Source: Streptomyces sp. CB01635
Lineage (GTDB): Bacteria; Actinomycetota; Actinomycetes; Streptomycetales; Streptomycetaceae
Direction of reading: 5' to 3'
DNA: 64,000 bases
NCBI RefSeq assembly: GCF_002803065.1
Contig: NZ_NNBL01000017.1
Span: forward strand, 107,868-171,867
Part shown: positions 33,584-42,808 of the stretch, piece after piece
Numbering within the stretch: the first letter of the stretch is position 1
Layout: each line of letters opens with the position of its first letter
Notes under the pieces: model-generated
The model's input: only the letters and a program-made list of their open reading frames with translations
What the model was told of the DNA's origin: nothing
The model's database searches: none
Position numbers and translations under genes: made by a program

Positions 33584-33862
33584 TCACTCCGCCACGACGC
33601 CGTTGTCCAGGACCGAGGCCCTCGGCGCCTTGGAGTCCACGAAGGGACTGAACTCCGGCCACATGTCCTGGACTTCACGGAGGAAGATGTCCGTTCCGAC
33701 GCGGCCGATCCCTGGCAGTTCTCTCAACAGAGTCCGCAGATCGTCCACGTCGCCGTCCGCCTGGTCGCGCATCCTGCACAGGTCTCCGCCCCAGTGGTCG
33801 ATCAGGATCTGACCACCCTCACCCAGTTGGGTGGCCGTGCGTTCGTCATAACGGCGATACCC
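33584..33862 (-). pseudogene. Helix-hairpin-helix DNA glycosylase/endonuclease-like fragment
   Basis: Read leftward from about 33862 the frame gives RRYDERTATQLGEGGQILID, then DLCRMRDQADGDVDDLRTLL, then RELPGIGRVGTDIFLREVQD and MWPEFSPFVDSKA. ELPGIGRVGTDIFLREV is the helix-hairpin-helix and following helix of endonuclease-III/HhH-GPD proteins. Neither the N-terminus nor the C-terminus is present; after DSKAPRA the sequence diverges and stops. A remnant without a start codon. Confidence 0.6.
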
Positions 33863-33999
33863 AGCGCGCCCGAGGGCAAGCCTTCAGAGGGGCATTCCCC
33901 TGAATGCATCCGGAGGCCGACTTTGGGGAGTGCTCCGCAGATGACCATCGCGCGTGGATCTCTCCGGCGCCGGCCCCCCTACTGAAGTCGACTCAGTCG

Positions 34000-34049
34000 C
34001 AGGTATCCCGCCGGCCACCGGTGCCAGGTATCCCGCCGGCCACCGGTGC
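34000..34049. repeat. Perfect 25-bp tandem duplication
   Basis: A 25-base unit beginning CAGGTATCCCGCCGGCC occurs twice head to tail (34000-34024 and 34025-34049) in noncoding DNA between the glycosylase remnant and the DUF1345 gene. Confidence 0.95.
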
Positions 34050-34225
34050 GAAGGTGCGGATCAACGGCATGCGCTCCGCCGTATACCGAGACCGTGACGG
34101 CACCGCGCACACCGGCTCGGGTCAGAACGGACGACTGCACTGATTCGCCCACGGAGCGGGACGGACACGGCCGCTACGCCGCAGGATGAGTCTGACATCC
34201 GAGACTGTCGAGAGAGGAGCCCTCG

Positions 34226-34984
34226 ATGTGTTCCACCTCGCACGATGACAAGGGGGCGGTGGCTCTGCCTGCTCACGGGCGTGCTGACGCCCCCGTCCGG
34301 CACCCCCGTCACCAACGGCGTGGCGAAGCACGACTGCCGGGCGTGCTCGCAACGCTGGCTGCGATTGCCCTCTACTTGCTACTGCCACAGCGGCTGCTCA
34401 TCGCGCCCCGTTACGTGGTGCCGGCTCTGGAATTCCTGCTCCTGGTCCCGCTGATCGCCATCAACCCGCGGCGACTGACCCGGCAGACCAGAGGATTTCG
34501 GATTCTGTCACTCACCCTCGTCACGGTCATCGCCGCCAGCAACCTGGTCGCGCTCGGCCTGCTCATTCACGAACTCGTCTACGCGGGCGTGAAGGACGGA
34601 CGCGGACTGCTGGTCGCCGCCCTTCAGGTATGGCTGACCCACATCATCGTGTTCGGACTCGCCTACTGGGAACTGGACCGCGGCGGCCCGGTCAACCGCA
34701 CCCAGACCTCCCGCGCCCAACTCCCCCTGGCCGACTTCCGCTTCTCCCAAGACGAGAACGCCGACGCCGTCGAGGAAGTAGCCGATGGAGCAAGCAAAAC
34801 CTCGGACTGGGTCCCTACATTGGTGGACTACCTCTATGTCTCCGTCACCAACTCCACCGCATTCAGCCCCACGGACACCATGCCCCTGTCTCCCCGCGCC
34901 AAGCTGCTTATGACCGTGGAGAGCGTCTCCGCGCTCCTCACGTCCCTCCTGGTCATCGCTCGAGCAGTCAGCATCCTGCGGTGA
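34226..34984 (+). CDS. DUF1345 family membrane protein
   Basis: The 252-residue protein has a hydrophilic start, then helices LPGVLATLAAIALYLLLPQR, RYVVPALEFLLLVPLIAI, FRILSLTLVTVIAASNLVAL and AALQVWLTHIIVFGLAYWEL. The conserved DUF1345-like end follows: WVPTLVDYLYVSVTNSTAFS, PTDTMPLSPRAKLLMTVESV, SALLTSLLVIARAVSIL. The DYLYVSVTNSTAFSPTDTMPL segment is the hallmark of the family. Function is unknown; it is predicted to lie in the cytoplasmic membrane. ATG 34226 has AGGAG six bases upstream. It stands alone among remnants. Confidence 0.85.
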   Translation: MCSTSHDDKGAVALPAHGRADAPVRHPRHQRRGEARLPGVLATLAAIALYLLLPQRLLIAPRYVVPALEFLLLVPLIAINPRRLTRQTRGFRILSLTLVTVIAASNLVALGLLIHELVYAGVKDGRGLLVAALQVWLTHIIVFGLAYWELDRGGPVNRTQTSRAQLPLADFRFSQDENADAVEEVADGASKTSDWVPTLVDYLYVSVTNSTAFSPTDTMPLSPRAKLLMTVESVSALLTSLLVIARAVSILR

Positions 34985-35272
34985 CAACCCGTCACCCCGC
35001 GCCAAGCCGGCATCCTCCCGGCCTGCTCGAACTGCGCGTGGCGGAGCCGGCCTGCGGAACCGGCCTCCGGTGTGCAACGCGACCAATACGTTGAAGCCAC
35101 CCGCACCCCCCTTTCCGAATACGCAGACCCTCCGGGTCCCACACACGTGACGCTGCTGAAGTCCCCGCACTCAGTGCGCGCTCTGCAACCTCCTTTAGGA
35201 CGACGGGGCAAACCGCTTCCCCTGGGTCGCAGGATGCAGGGTGCTCAGGAGACGGTGTGCGAGGCCAGAGGT

Positions 35273-35730
35273 TCACGCGGGGCGCCGTGCCCCTGCCGCC
35301 ACCCGTCCAACAGCTCTGTCGACAGGCGCTCTTCGAAGAACCTGGTGGCGCGCACGCCGAAGGCGGTGCTTGTTCGCCTCGATCCGCGCGAGGTAGCTGC
35401 CTCGGGCAGGACGTCCTGGACCCGGCGGGCTTTGCGCCCGCTCAATGCGCCACAGCAGATGAGTGCCTTGCTCTCGCAGCCGGTGCCAGCCGGCCAGGCC
35501 CCACAGACCGCGGTCGGCCAGCAACAGGGTGCCCTTCCCGACGTGAGCGTCCAGCGCGTCGGAGAAGATGCGCTCCGACTCCTTGAACCCGCCGATCACG
35601 GCATCAGCACGGCGTGGGACGAGCACTCGGCCACCGCGACAACTCGGGCCTGCGGATAGCCCATCGGGCTGCGCTGTGAACGCGACTTGCCAAAGGCGTC
35701 GTTGTTCACCGTCGAGTCGGGCACGGTCAG
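35273..35730 (-). pseudogene. IS4-family transposase remnant
   Basis: Two frames together give an IS4-type DDE transposase core. One reads VPDSTVNNDAFGKSRSQRSP and YPQARVVAVAECSSHAVL; the other, after a shift near 35610, reads GGFKESERIFSDALDAHVGK then GTLLLADRGLWGLAGWHRLR and TNLLWRIERA-like sequence (HLLWRIERA). D in PDST and D in LADRG fit the DDE set. N- and C-termini are missing. It abuts an IS110 remnant on the other strand at about 35725. Confidence 0.75.
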
Positions 35731-36010
35731 GAGCGTCTGCCCCTACGCCGGCCTCGCCCCGACGACGAACTCCTCGGGGACCTCGATCGACGGCGAACAT
35801 GCGCCCAGAGGCGGCAACCGGCAGCTCAAGCGGGTGATGTTCCTCTCCGCGTTCGCCGCCCTGCACGATCCCGCATCTCCTAGGGCCGCTGCCCGTCCCG
35901 CAGAAAGACCCACACGCAGGCACTTCTCCTCGCCCGACAGCGGATCAGCGTGCTGTTCGCGATGCTCCGCGACGGCACCTCTTACGAACCCCGCCACCCT
36001 CAGGCGACGG
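35720..36010 (+). pseudogene. IS110-family transposase C-terminal remnant
   Basis: The frame reads VCPYAGLAPTTNSSGTSIDG, EHAPRGGNRQLKRVMFLSAF and AALHDPA. This is the transposase_20 domain of IS110/IS116/IS902 (YAGLAPTxxxSG, GGNRxLKRxMxxSAF). After about 35875 the continuation is in another frame: RKTHTQALLLARQRISVLFA then MLRDGTSYEPRH. Only the C-terminal third survives, with one indel. Confidence 0.8.
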
Positions 36011-36045
36011 CTACATGAACCAGCCCACAGGCAGGTTGACACAGA

Positions 36046-36462
36046 TCAACACCCTGTGCCGTCTGTCCACGCTGAGATATCTGCGGCACTCCGACGGACA
36101 GCTTCTTCCGCGTCCAGGGCGAGCTTTCCGCAGGCCGCTGCGATGTCCGGCACACCGTCCGGTCCCACAAGCGCGTCATATATACCGGTCTGCAGCCAGT
36201 CGGCCTGGTTGTCGTCAGCCTCTGCAACCGCGAAAGCGATGAGCCTTATGGCGCCCACCGTCCCCACCCGAGCCTGGGCCTCTGTCGTCTGTCGAGTCAC
36301 CGCCGTGTCCTCGACGTCAAGCAGCAGCCCCACCAGCGCTTCGGCAGCCTCAGGGACATCAGCGAAGGAAGCGAGGTCACGCCCGGCACGAACACGCTGC
36401 GTCCACGAGGGAGACGACGCCTCAGCCAAGGCCGCCTCCAACCCTCCCATCATCTCTGGCAC
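36046..36462 (-). CDS. HEAT-repeat-like hypothetical protein
   Basis: The 138-residue protein is built of helical pairs: RVRAGRDLASFADVPEAAEA, LVGLLLDVEDTAVTRQTTEA, QARVGTVGAIRLIAFAVAEA, ACGKLALDAEEAVRRSAADI. The spacing of the Ala/Leu-rich helices and the AVTRQTTEALxRVG pattern resemble HEAT/armadillo-like repeats. Such proteins usually mediate protein contacts; no function can be given. ATG 36462 and ATG 36450 are both possible. It is isolated between IS remnants and a HAD gene. Confidence 0.6.
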   Translation of the reverse strand: MPEMMGGLEAALAEASSPSWTQRVRAGRDLASFADVPEAAEALVGLLLDVEDTAVTRQTTEAQARVGTVGAIRLIAFAVAEADDNQADWLQTGIYDALVGPDGVPDIAAACGKLALDAEEAVRRSAADISAWTDGTGC

Positions 36463-36583
36463 GACCAGACAGTCTCATGCCCACGGAGAAGATCGAACCC
36501 CGGGCCGAACCTGCCCACACCCTTGATGAAGAACATAAAGGCACCCCCGGCACTCGTAGCAGCGTCTCGATCGAGACAATGTG

Positions 36584-37258
36584 TCAGGCGCGGTTCTCGT
36601 ACTCCGCGATCAGACTGGAATCCAGATGCGAGAGAAGGTCTGCAGGGTCCTGGTAGACGGCGGCTGCTCCGGCTTCTTCGAGATCCGCGCGGGGGATGCC
36701 GCCCGACAGTAGCGCTACGGGCCTTGCGCCCGCCTCGGTGGCTGCCTTCATGTCCCATACCGTGTCCCCGACGAAGACTGCCTCCGTGACGGCCGCTCCG
36801 ACGAGTTTCAGCGCTTGGTGAACCGGATCGGGTGCGGGCTTACCGGCCGCAACGTCATCGGCCGAGGCCACGCCGGCGATGACGTCATCCGCGTCGATGG
36901 CCCGCCGCAGAGCCTTGAGTTCCGCTCCCCCGGCAGAGGTGGCCAGCACGACTTTCCAGCCCCGGTCTGCGAGAGTGCGCAGCAGGTCCTGGGCACCGTC
37001 GAGAGCGGGGAGCCGGTCGAACCATGTGCCGTACAGCGTGTCATGGGCGGCTGCGAGGGCCTCGTCCTCGTCCCCGTCACGGCTGTCGCCCAGCAGACGG
37101 GCGATGAGATCGCTTGCGCTGAGTCCGATCGCCCGGTGGATCTCCCGCATCGCCACATGGTGGTCCGCTTGCCGGAACGCCTCCCACCACGCGATGACGT
37201 GAAGATGGTTGGTGTCGGTGAGGGTGCCGTCGACGTCGAACAGAACTGCGCGTGGCAT
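36584..37258 (-). CDS. HAD-superfamily hydrolase, phosphoglycolate phosphatase-like
   Basis: The 224-residue protein has all HAD motifs: I, AVLFDVDGTLTDTNH (nucleophile Asp and acid Asp); II, VVLATSAGG (Ser/Thr); III, GKPAPDP (Lys); IV, AVFVGDTVWDMKAA (GDxxxD). A helical cap lies between motifs I and II (WWEAFRQADHHVAMREIHRA). The subtype resembles beta-phosphoglucomutase / phosphoglycolate phosphatase, but the substrate is undetermined. ATG 37258 is the first start. The gene lies 104 bases downstream of the LLM oxidoreductase gene on the same strand; co-transcription is possible. Confidence 0.88.
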   Translation of the reverse strand: MPRAVLFDVDGTLTDTNHLHVIAWWEAFRQADHHVAMREIHRAIGLSASDLIARLLGDSRDGDEDEALAAAHDTLYGTWFDRLPALDGAQDLLRTLADRGWKVVLATSAGGAELKALRRAIDADDVIAGVASADDVAAGKPAPDPVHQALKLVGAAVTEAVFVGDTVWDMKAATEAGARPVALLSGGIPRADLEEAGAAAVYQDPADLLSHLDSSLIAEYENRA

Positions 37259-37362
37259 GAGCGTTGCCTTCCAGGACCGGGGAAGAGAGGTTCACGGGCG
37301 TGAAAAACGGTGCACCGGTGCAGTCGGGGCGGGCGAACGGCCGGAGGCACGGGTTGGCCCGT

Positions 37363-38328
37363 TCAAAGCTCTCGCAGTGCGGGCAGCAGATGCTTCTCCG
37401 CCCAGTCGATGAAGGGGCGCTGCCGGTCGCCTCCCACCTGGACGAGTGCGATTTCGGTGAATCCCGCCTCGATGTAAGGCCGGACAGCGTCGGCGAAGGC
37501 TCCGACATCGTCCCCGCAGGGGATCGTTTTAGCGACGTCGTCAGGCGTGACGTAGGTTGTCGCGGCTTCGAAGCCGGACGGGCCCGGCAACTCGGCATTG
37601 ACCGGCCAGCCTCCCAGAGCCCAGCGGAACTGGTCGTGGGCACGGAGCACCGCGGCGTGCCGGTCGGTGTCGTAGCAGACCGGGAGCTGACCGATCTTCG
37701 GCTTGCCTGCCCCTCCGTGCCGGTCAAAGGCGTCCAGCAGTTCGGCCTTCGGCTCGGTGGCGATGACCAGGTCGGCGAGCCGGCCGGCGAGTGAACAGGA
37801 GCGTTCCCCGGAGACCGCGATCCCAACCGGAGGAGCTTGGGCCGGCAGGTCCCACAGCTTCGCGTTCACCACGTCGAAATGAGTGCCGTGATGATTCAGC
37901 TCACCGCCGGCGAAGAGAGCGCGGATGATCTCGACCGCCTCTTCCAGCATGTCTAGACGGACACCGGCCGACGGCCAGCTCTCGCCCACCACATGTTCGT
38001 TGAGGTTCTCTCCCGACCCGAGACCTAGACGGAATCGGCCCTCGGAGAGCAACTGCATCGTGGCCGCCTTCTGGGCCACCACAGCCGGGTGATAGCGAAT
38101 CGTCGGACAGGTCACGAAGGTCATGAGCTGAATGCGTGTGGTGGCCTGGGCCGCAGCGCCGAGCACACTCCAGGCGTAGGGTGCGTGCCCCTGCGAGGCG
38201 AGCCAGGGGGAGTAATGATCCGACGTCACGGAAAATTCGAACCCTGCCCGCTCCGCCGCGACGACGTTGTCCACCAGAGTCCTCGGACCAGCCTGCTCCG
38301 TCATCATCGTGTAGCCGAATCGCACCAT
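37363..38328 (-). CDS. F420-type LLM-class oxidoreductase
   Basis: A 321-residue luciferase-like TIM barrel starting VRFGYTMMTEQAGPRTLVDN, with FEFSVTSDHYSPWLASQGHA (the SDHYxPW signature of the G6PDH-like F420-dependent group), IRYHPAVVAQKAATMQLLSE, GRFRLGLGSGENLNEHVVGE and FTEIALVQVGGDRQRPFIDW. Family members use cofactor F420 in actinobacteria; the substrate is usually unknown. ATG 38328 is the natural start. The nearest neighbour in the same direction is the HAD phosphatase. Confidence 0.88.
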   Translation of the reverse strand: MVRFGYTMMTEQAGPRTLVDNVVAAERAGFEFSVTSDHYSPWLASQGHAPYAWSVLGAAAQATTRIQLMTFVTCPTIRYHPAVVAQKAATMQLLSEGRFRLGLGSGENLNEHVVGESWPSAGVRLDMLEEAVEIIRALFAGGELNHHGTHFDVVNAKLWDLPAQAPPVGIAVSGERSCSLAGRLADLVIATEPKAELLDAFDRHGGAGKPKIGQLPVCYDTDRHAAVLRAHDQFRWALGGWPVNAELPGPSGFEAATTYVTPDDVAKTIPCGDDVGAFADAVRPYIEAGFTEIALVQVGGDRQRPFIDWAEKHLLPALREL

Positions 38329-38379
38329 GGTTCACGGTTTGCCGAAGTCCTCGCGTCCAAAACTTCTCGGGTTCCAGGT

Positions 38380-38700
38380 TCACCCCGTACAACCTGCCGT
38401 CACAAGGGGCCGACCGACCGCCCGCTCCTCGATACTGCGTCCGGTTGCGCGGCCCGGTGCCGTGCTGCGGATCAGGTTCCGCCGCGAGATGGGTCGAACA
38501 AGCAGGGCGAGGAGCGCGCTCATGGGCAGCAGGAGCAGTCCCGCCTCTTTGGAGGACATGCCCCGGGCGACCTGGAGCCACTGAGTCATGCCCCAGAGGA
38601 CGGTGTAGACGCACAACGACGACAGGACGAAGAGGAGATAGGTGCGGGTGAGCACCAGGTTGGTGGCCAGCTGGTGCACGTCGACGAACGAATGGCTTGC
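38380..38700 (-). pseudogene. MFS transporter fragment
   Basis: The frame contains LVLTRTYLLFVLSSLCVYTV, LWGMTQWLQVARGMSSKEAG and LLLLPMSALLALLVRPISRR. This is a pair of helices and the loop typical of 14-TM drug-efflux MFS proteins (QWLQxxxGxSxxxAGLxxLPxS). Everything before and after is missing or unrelated. Remnant. Confidence 0.6.
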
Positions 38701-38853
38701 TGCAACTCCCACTACGCCAGCGCGGCACCAACCACGACGGCCGGGCCGAGAAACGCCCAACGGGTTGGCCGTCACCTACGAGCCAGAGCCCAACGGCTAC
38801 GCGCCACCGGCAGTCAGCCACTCCACCATCGCCCACACCGCACAGGACCTGAC

Positions 38854-39130
38854 ATGAGCGAACAACCAGGTGGCGAAGGCGACCGCATCCGTGCGGCGAG
38901 GGACCGGCTCTTGGCGCGTCGGGCACCGGCTCGACGGGAGCCTCATCGATGTCGCCCTGGCCGCGGGATCAGGGTTCCACCGGATGGCTCTGCTCAAGCG
39001 ACACACCGACCTGAACAGCGAGTTCTACGCGCGCGTCCGTGCGGAGACACCGCACGTGCCGGAGACCGAGCGTCGGCTGCGAAAGGCTGTCTCCGACCTG
39101 AGAAGACCGTAGCCCGGCAGGAGGACGAGT
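38854..39130 (+). pseudogene. Integrase-associated helix-turn-helix protein remnant
   Basis: ATG 38854 starts SEQPGGEGDRIRAARDRLLA. After a frame change near 38925, the frame ending at 39112 continues DGSLIDVALAAGSGFHRMAL, LKRHTDLNSEFYARVRAETP and ERRLRKAVSDLRRP. This resembles the small proteins that follow tyrosine-integrase genes in actinobacterial mobile elements (from memory). The integrase itself is not recognisable; only the stretch to 38853 hints at a decayed 3' end. Broken by one or more indels. Confidence 0.5.
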
Positions 39131-39317
39131 TCGAAGAGCCGCGCACTCCCACCACCCGCCTCGCTCTCGCTGGCGCCGTCCGCACCGATGAACTCGCCTG
39201 CAGCATCAGGCCCGCCGCTCAAGGCAATGTCGTGCCCCTCCCCCGCGCCGACGATCAGAGTCGGACAGCGCATCCCGAGTAGGGCACCCAGAGGCCCCGC
39301 GAAGCACGAGGCCGTCG

Positions 39318-39535
39318 TCAGCGCGCCTGTGGCTGCGGGTCGGGCGCGCTGTCCTCGCGGGTGGCCGCCCAGGAGGCGAGGAGCCTCAGGCCCTCGTCGG
39401 ACGGGGAACCGGGTTCGGCGGAGTAGATGGTCAGGGCGAGGCCGGGTTCGGCGGCCATCTCGTAGGCGAGGGTCAGCTTGCCGACGGCACGGTGATGGAA
39501 GCGCTTGGTGCCGGTGCCATGACCTCGCCCGTCAC
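39318..39535 (-). pseudogene. MmyB-like XRE regulator C-terminal fragment
   Basis: On the minus strand the frame reads GTGTKRFHHRAVGKLTLAYE, MAAEPGLALTIYSAEPGSPS and DEGLRLLASWAATRED before TGA at 39318. This is the end of the MmyB ligand-binding domain (GxxxFxHPxVGxLxLxYExxxxxxEPGLxLxxYxAEPGSPSxExLxLLASWA). The N-terminal HTH is gone. The intact homologue encoded at 3561 shows what is missing. Confidence 0.7.
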
Positions 39536-39639
39536 ACCGGCCACACCCCGCAGCAGATCAACGATCAGTACGAGACCGACATCCTCTCCGACTGGGAGGA
39601 TCTCACCTGGCACGAGTGCCATTCGTGAAGAGTGCCGAC

Positions 39640-40326
39640 GGAACGGGATGGAGGTGCAGCGATCTGTGGGGACCGCACAAACGCCCCTTCGAGTCGACAA
39701 AGCTCCGCAAGGAACGCGCTTCATGGGGATGAGCGCCTGCGCCCTGCGTTGAGGCACCCGGCCACAGGGGCCCTGAAACGGGAGCTCAGATGGTCGGGCG
39801 TCGACCGGGCCTCTGCGCCGACAGGGTCCTGACGTAGCGTCAGGAAAGTCAGCATTGGGGCAGCATGAGTCTGATGAGAGCTGCCCACGGCGACGCAGGC
39901 TCCGCGAGCCCCGAGCGCGACGTCCGTGCGCCGGTGGCCTCCTGCGGCGGGTGCTGCAGCGGGGCGCGAAGGTCTGCCAACGGCCCGACTTCGGTGCGGC
40001 GGTAGCGGCGGCGCGGAGAGGCGATCGCGCGATTCCGCTCGACGACCTGCGGCGCCGGCTTCTGTAGGTGTTGCACCGCAGGCCTCGGCAATCTGTCGGG
40101 CCAACTGCAGTGCTCAGACGCACCCCCTCTACGCTCGGTGACCGACGTGGCTGCCGCTTCGAAGGGGATCGACGAGGGAACATGATGAGTGCGGGTTGGC
40201 GCCCGCTGTGGCAGACGATGGCCGTGGGCGGGATCGGGTTGAGCCTGTACGCGGGCTTGTTGACCGTCGAAGACGTCCGCGACCGGGCTTCCAGCGAGCA
40301 CGACATCCGCAGCCTGCGACCACCTG
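39640..40326. other. Long gap with decayed sequence
   Basis: No gene can be supported. The stretch 40182-40325 may be the frameshifted 5' part of the unrecognised fragment that follows (it contains a hydrophobic run, AVGGIGLSLYAGLLTVEDV). Confidence 0.4.
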
Positions 40327-40622
40327 GTGTCGGGAGCGCAGGTGATGTATCTGCAGGGCGGCATGATCCGAGCGCAGTCCGTCGACCACAACAACGGCAT
40401 TCCGCTGAACCACCCGACGCCGCACAACTACACACACCGAGGCAAGGACCTGAACCGCCTCGACACTCACCTCCAGAACCACGTGCAACGATTGCTCGCC
40501 AACGGAAAAACGAAGACCGAGATCACGGCTTCACTCAAAACCGAGCTCGGCAACATCGGCAGCACGATTCTGAAGGAACAGCACGGCCAAGAGACGGCGG
40601 ACGTAGTGCTGGCTCTCGATGA
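40327..40622 (+). pseudogene. Unrecognised protein fragment, possibly the tail of a secreted or toxin-type protein
   Basis: The peptide reads MYLQGGMIRAQSVDHNNGIP, LNHPTPHNYTHRGKDLNRLD, THLQNHVQRLLANGKTKTEI and LGNIGSTILKEQHG. It is polar, His/Asn-rich and clearly coding in style, with AT content higher than its surroundings. It has no convincing start, and past about 40620 the frame is noise. The composition and the absence of an N-terminus recall the C-terminal tips of polymorphic toxins, but no family is recognised. Confidence 0.35.
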
Positions 40623-40905
40623 AGCCCATAGCCCGATACCAGCGCAACCGGATCGTCCCTGGTCCAAGCGTCCAGAATCGGCACACCCAGCGCGCGGACA
40701 CAGGCGCGTGCCCCGGCAAGAAGGGCGCGACCGAGGCCCTGGTTCTGGTGGTCGGGGTGAACGGCGACGGTGTCGTCTTCGACAGTGCCGTCAATGATCC
40801 CGATGACGCTCCCATGCTCCCCGGCGGCGACCAGTCCGAAGCCGGGGCGGCTGGCTCGGACTTGGTCGCATGGCTCAGACCAGATCCTTCTTTTGAAGTG
40901 CTCTC
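40545..40905 (-). pseudogene. GNAT acetyltransferase fragment
   Basis: Reading leftward: VRASRPGFGLVAAGEHGSVI, GIIDGTVEDDTVAVHPDHQN, QGLGRALLAGARACVRALGV, PILDAWTRDDPVAL. In another frame it continues RWYRAMGFIESQHYVRRLL. The VAVHPDHQNQGLGRALL motif is the GNAT acetyl-CoA loop. The N-terminus is lost close to the boundary of the IS605-type element, and an indel near 40655 splits the last strand. Confidence 0.65.
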
Positions 40906-40938
40906 CTCCCTTCGCAGGCTCAGGAAGGAGATTCCTGC

Positions 40939-42258
40939 TTACCTTGCGGCAGCGGGCTTGACGCCACAAATGCGCCTGACGACTGCCCTCCCGGCAGCCG
41001 GGATCGCCACGAGGCCGATCCGGTACAGGTGCAAGACGTTCCGGGCCGCGTTCCAGTCGGCATTCGCCGAACATCCGCAGTCCGGGTTCTTGCATACGAA
41101 CGTGGCCTGGTCTTTGCGGCTGCCGGGCGTGATGAATCCGCACGCGGAGCAGCGCAGGGAGGTGTTCGGGGCGGGTACCTTGACCAGGGTTCCGCCGTTG
41201 CGAGCGGTTTTGTACGTCAGCAGTGTCACGGTGCGGCCCCACGCCTCCTGGCTGATGGAACGGTTCAGGCCGGACTTCTGCGCGACGTTCCTCCCCGGGT
41301 TCTCGATGGTTCCCTTGGCGGACTTGACCATGTTCGTGATCTGCAACTGCTCCACCACGACCGTGCCGTACTGCTTGGCGATGGCGGTGGTGGTCTTGTG
41401 CTGCCAGTCGATTGCTCGGCGCGTGGCTCTTGCGCGGAGCTGCTTGATCTGGTCGTAGGTGGCGTGCAGCCGGTTGGAGCTGCGCTCTTTCGGCTTGCGG
41501 AAGCTCTTGCGGTGCGCGGCCCGCTGTTCCAGGCGGAGCAGTTTGGCCTTCTCATCCGGGTTCAGCCACTTGTCCCGGTCGGCGGTGCCGTCCGGGAGTC
41601 GGGGCGGCCGGTCGTGGTCCTGGTGGTTGCCGTCGGACAGCGCAAGCGGCAGGTTCACCCCGGCGTCGATACCAACCTCGGGACCCTGGTGAGGCTCCGG
41701 CTTGAGCTCAAGGGTCTGGATACGGAAGGCGATGTGCCAGCCGAGCCCGTCTTTGACCAGCCGTGCCCCGGTGATCCGGTTCTCCTTGTTGGCGAGCTTG
41801 CCGACGGGGAGATCCTTGGTCCAGCGGAACCGGACACGGCCCACCTTGGGGATGTTGACCATGCCCCACCGTCGGTGTACTCGCTTGATCTGCAAGTCCC
41901 GGCCCTGCGGGATGTCCACCGACAATGCCGTGCGGAAGCGGGCCTTGAAGTTCGGCTCGTCCGCACGCCCGTCCCAGCAGTTCCGCCACGCCTGGAAGTA
42001 CGTCTTGAGTACCGCCTGCGCGGCCTGCGCGGGCAGCACCGCGTACCAGTCGATCTCCTTGCGGGCCTGCCGCAACGCCTGATCCATGCGCGTCAGAGCA
42101 CGCTGACACTTCGGCGTCATCTGCCACAGGTCGTGGAGCTGATTCCACATCGCGCGTGCCGCGTGCACCTGGTCATCCATGAGCCGGACCTGTGCAGGCG
42201 TCAGCGCCAGCCGGGCGCGGTGCCCGAACTGCCGCTTCTCCCACACGAGTTCGCCCAT
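40939..42258 (-). CDS. tnpB: TnpB family RNA-guided endonuclease of an IS605-type element
   Basis: A 439-residue TnpB with all catalytic residues: RuvC Asp in VGIDAGVNLPLAL (about residue 198), Glu in VVVEQLQITNM (about 303), Asp in ANADWNAARNV (about 401), and a zinc ribbon CSACG...CKNPDC. The N-terminus (RRQFGHRARL-like KRQFGHRARLALTPAQVRLM) and central FRWTKDLPVGKL are typical. Only about distant similarity is visible to the TnpB encoded at 20565, so the two elements are independent. ATG 42258 or GTG 42267 may start it. The 3' hairpin at 40921-40937 is a candidate part of its guide RNA. Confidence 0.88.
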   Translation of the reverse strand: MGELVWEKRQFGHRARLALTPAQVRLMDDQVHAARAMWNQLHDLWQMTPKCQRALTRMDQALRQARKEIDWYAVLPAQAAQAVLKTYFQAWRNCWDGRADEPNFKARFRTALSVDIPQGRDLQIKRVHRRWGMVNIPKVGRVRFRWTKDLPVGKLANKENRITGARLVKDGLGWHIAFRIQTLELKPEPHQGPEVGIDAGVNLPLALSDGNHQDHDRPPRLPDGTADRDKWLNPDEKAKLLRLEQRAAHRKSFRKPKERSSNRLHATYDQIKQLRARATRRAIDWQHKTTTAIAKQYGTVVVEQLQITNMVKSAKGTIENPGRNVAQKSGLNRSISQEAWGRTVTLLTYKTARNGGTLVKVPAPNTSLRCSACGFITPGSRKDQATFVCKNPDCGCSANADWNAARNVLHLYRIGLVAIPAAGRAVVRRICGVKPAAAR

Positions 42259-42284
42259 GACAATCACCCTACTACCGTTGGCTT

Positions 42285-42716
42285 ATGTCACCACGATGGA
42301 ACCCGAATCCTGATGTACGCACCGGCCGTCACGTCGTCTATAACCTTCACGTCCACTTGGTATTCGTCACCAAGTATCGGCGTAAGGCATTCACCGACGC
42401 CATGCTGACGCGCACCGAGGAGATCATGCGCGACGTCTGCACCGACTTCGAGGCCGAACTCAAGCAGTTCAACGGCGAGCAGGACCATGTGCATCTGCTC
42501 GTGCACTATCCGCCCAAGGTCCAGCTCTCCAAACTGGTCAACTCCCTCAAGGGCGTCAGCTCCCGCAGGCTTCGCCAGGAATACGACAACCACGTCCGCC
42601 GCTACCTGTGGGGCGGACACTTCTGGTCCGGCTCCTACTTCGCCGGATCCTGCGGCGGCGCACCGCTGACCGTCGTCAAGCAGTACATCGAAAACCAGCA
42701 GCGCCCCACCGGCTGA
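42285..42716 (+). CDS. tnpA: IS200/IS605 TnpA, Y1 HUH transposase
   Basis: A 143-residue single-strand transposase with the HUH motif DHVHLLVHYPP (His-hydrophobic-His), catalytic Tyr in VVKQYIENQQ near the C-terminus, and the family hallmarks YNLHVHLVFVTKYRRKAF and SSRRLRQEY plus GGHFWSGSYFAGSCGGAPL. It cuts and joins single-stranded ends at subterminal hairpins during replication. It is intact and divergent from tnpB. It could in principle also mobilise the tnpB-only element at 20.5 kb if the ends matched, though the hairpins differ. Confidence 0.93.
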   Translation: MSPRWNPNPDVRTGRHVVYNLHVHLVFVTKYRRKAFTDAMLTRTEEIMRDVCTDFEAELKQFNGEQDHVHLLVHYPPKVQLSKLVNSLKGVSSRRLRQEYDNHVRRYLWGGHFWSGSYFAGSCGGAPLTVVKQYIENQQRPTG

Positions 42717-42808
42717 GGACAACACTGCGGACCCGTGCGAACGCGCGGGTCAGAGCAGCCCTGAGATGGCCTTCACCCCCGCCGTAAACGGCGGAGCACT
42801 GGCCAAGA

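Noticed and set aside
39520..39628. Possible ClpP-like tail (RHTGHTPQQINDQYETD)
   Set aside because: Too short, lacks the catalytic region, and the following residues do not match ClpP.
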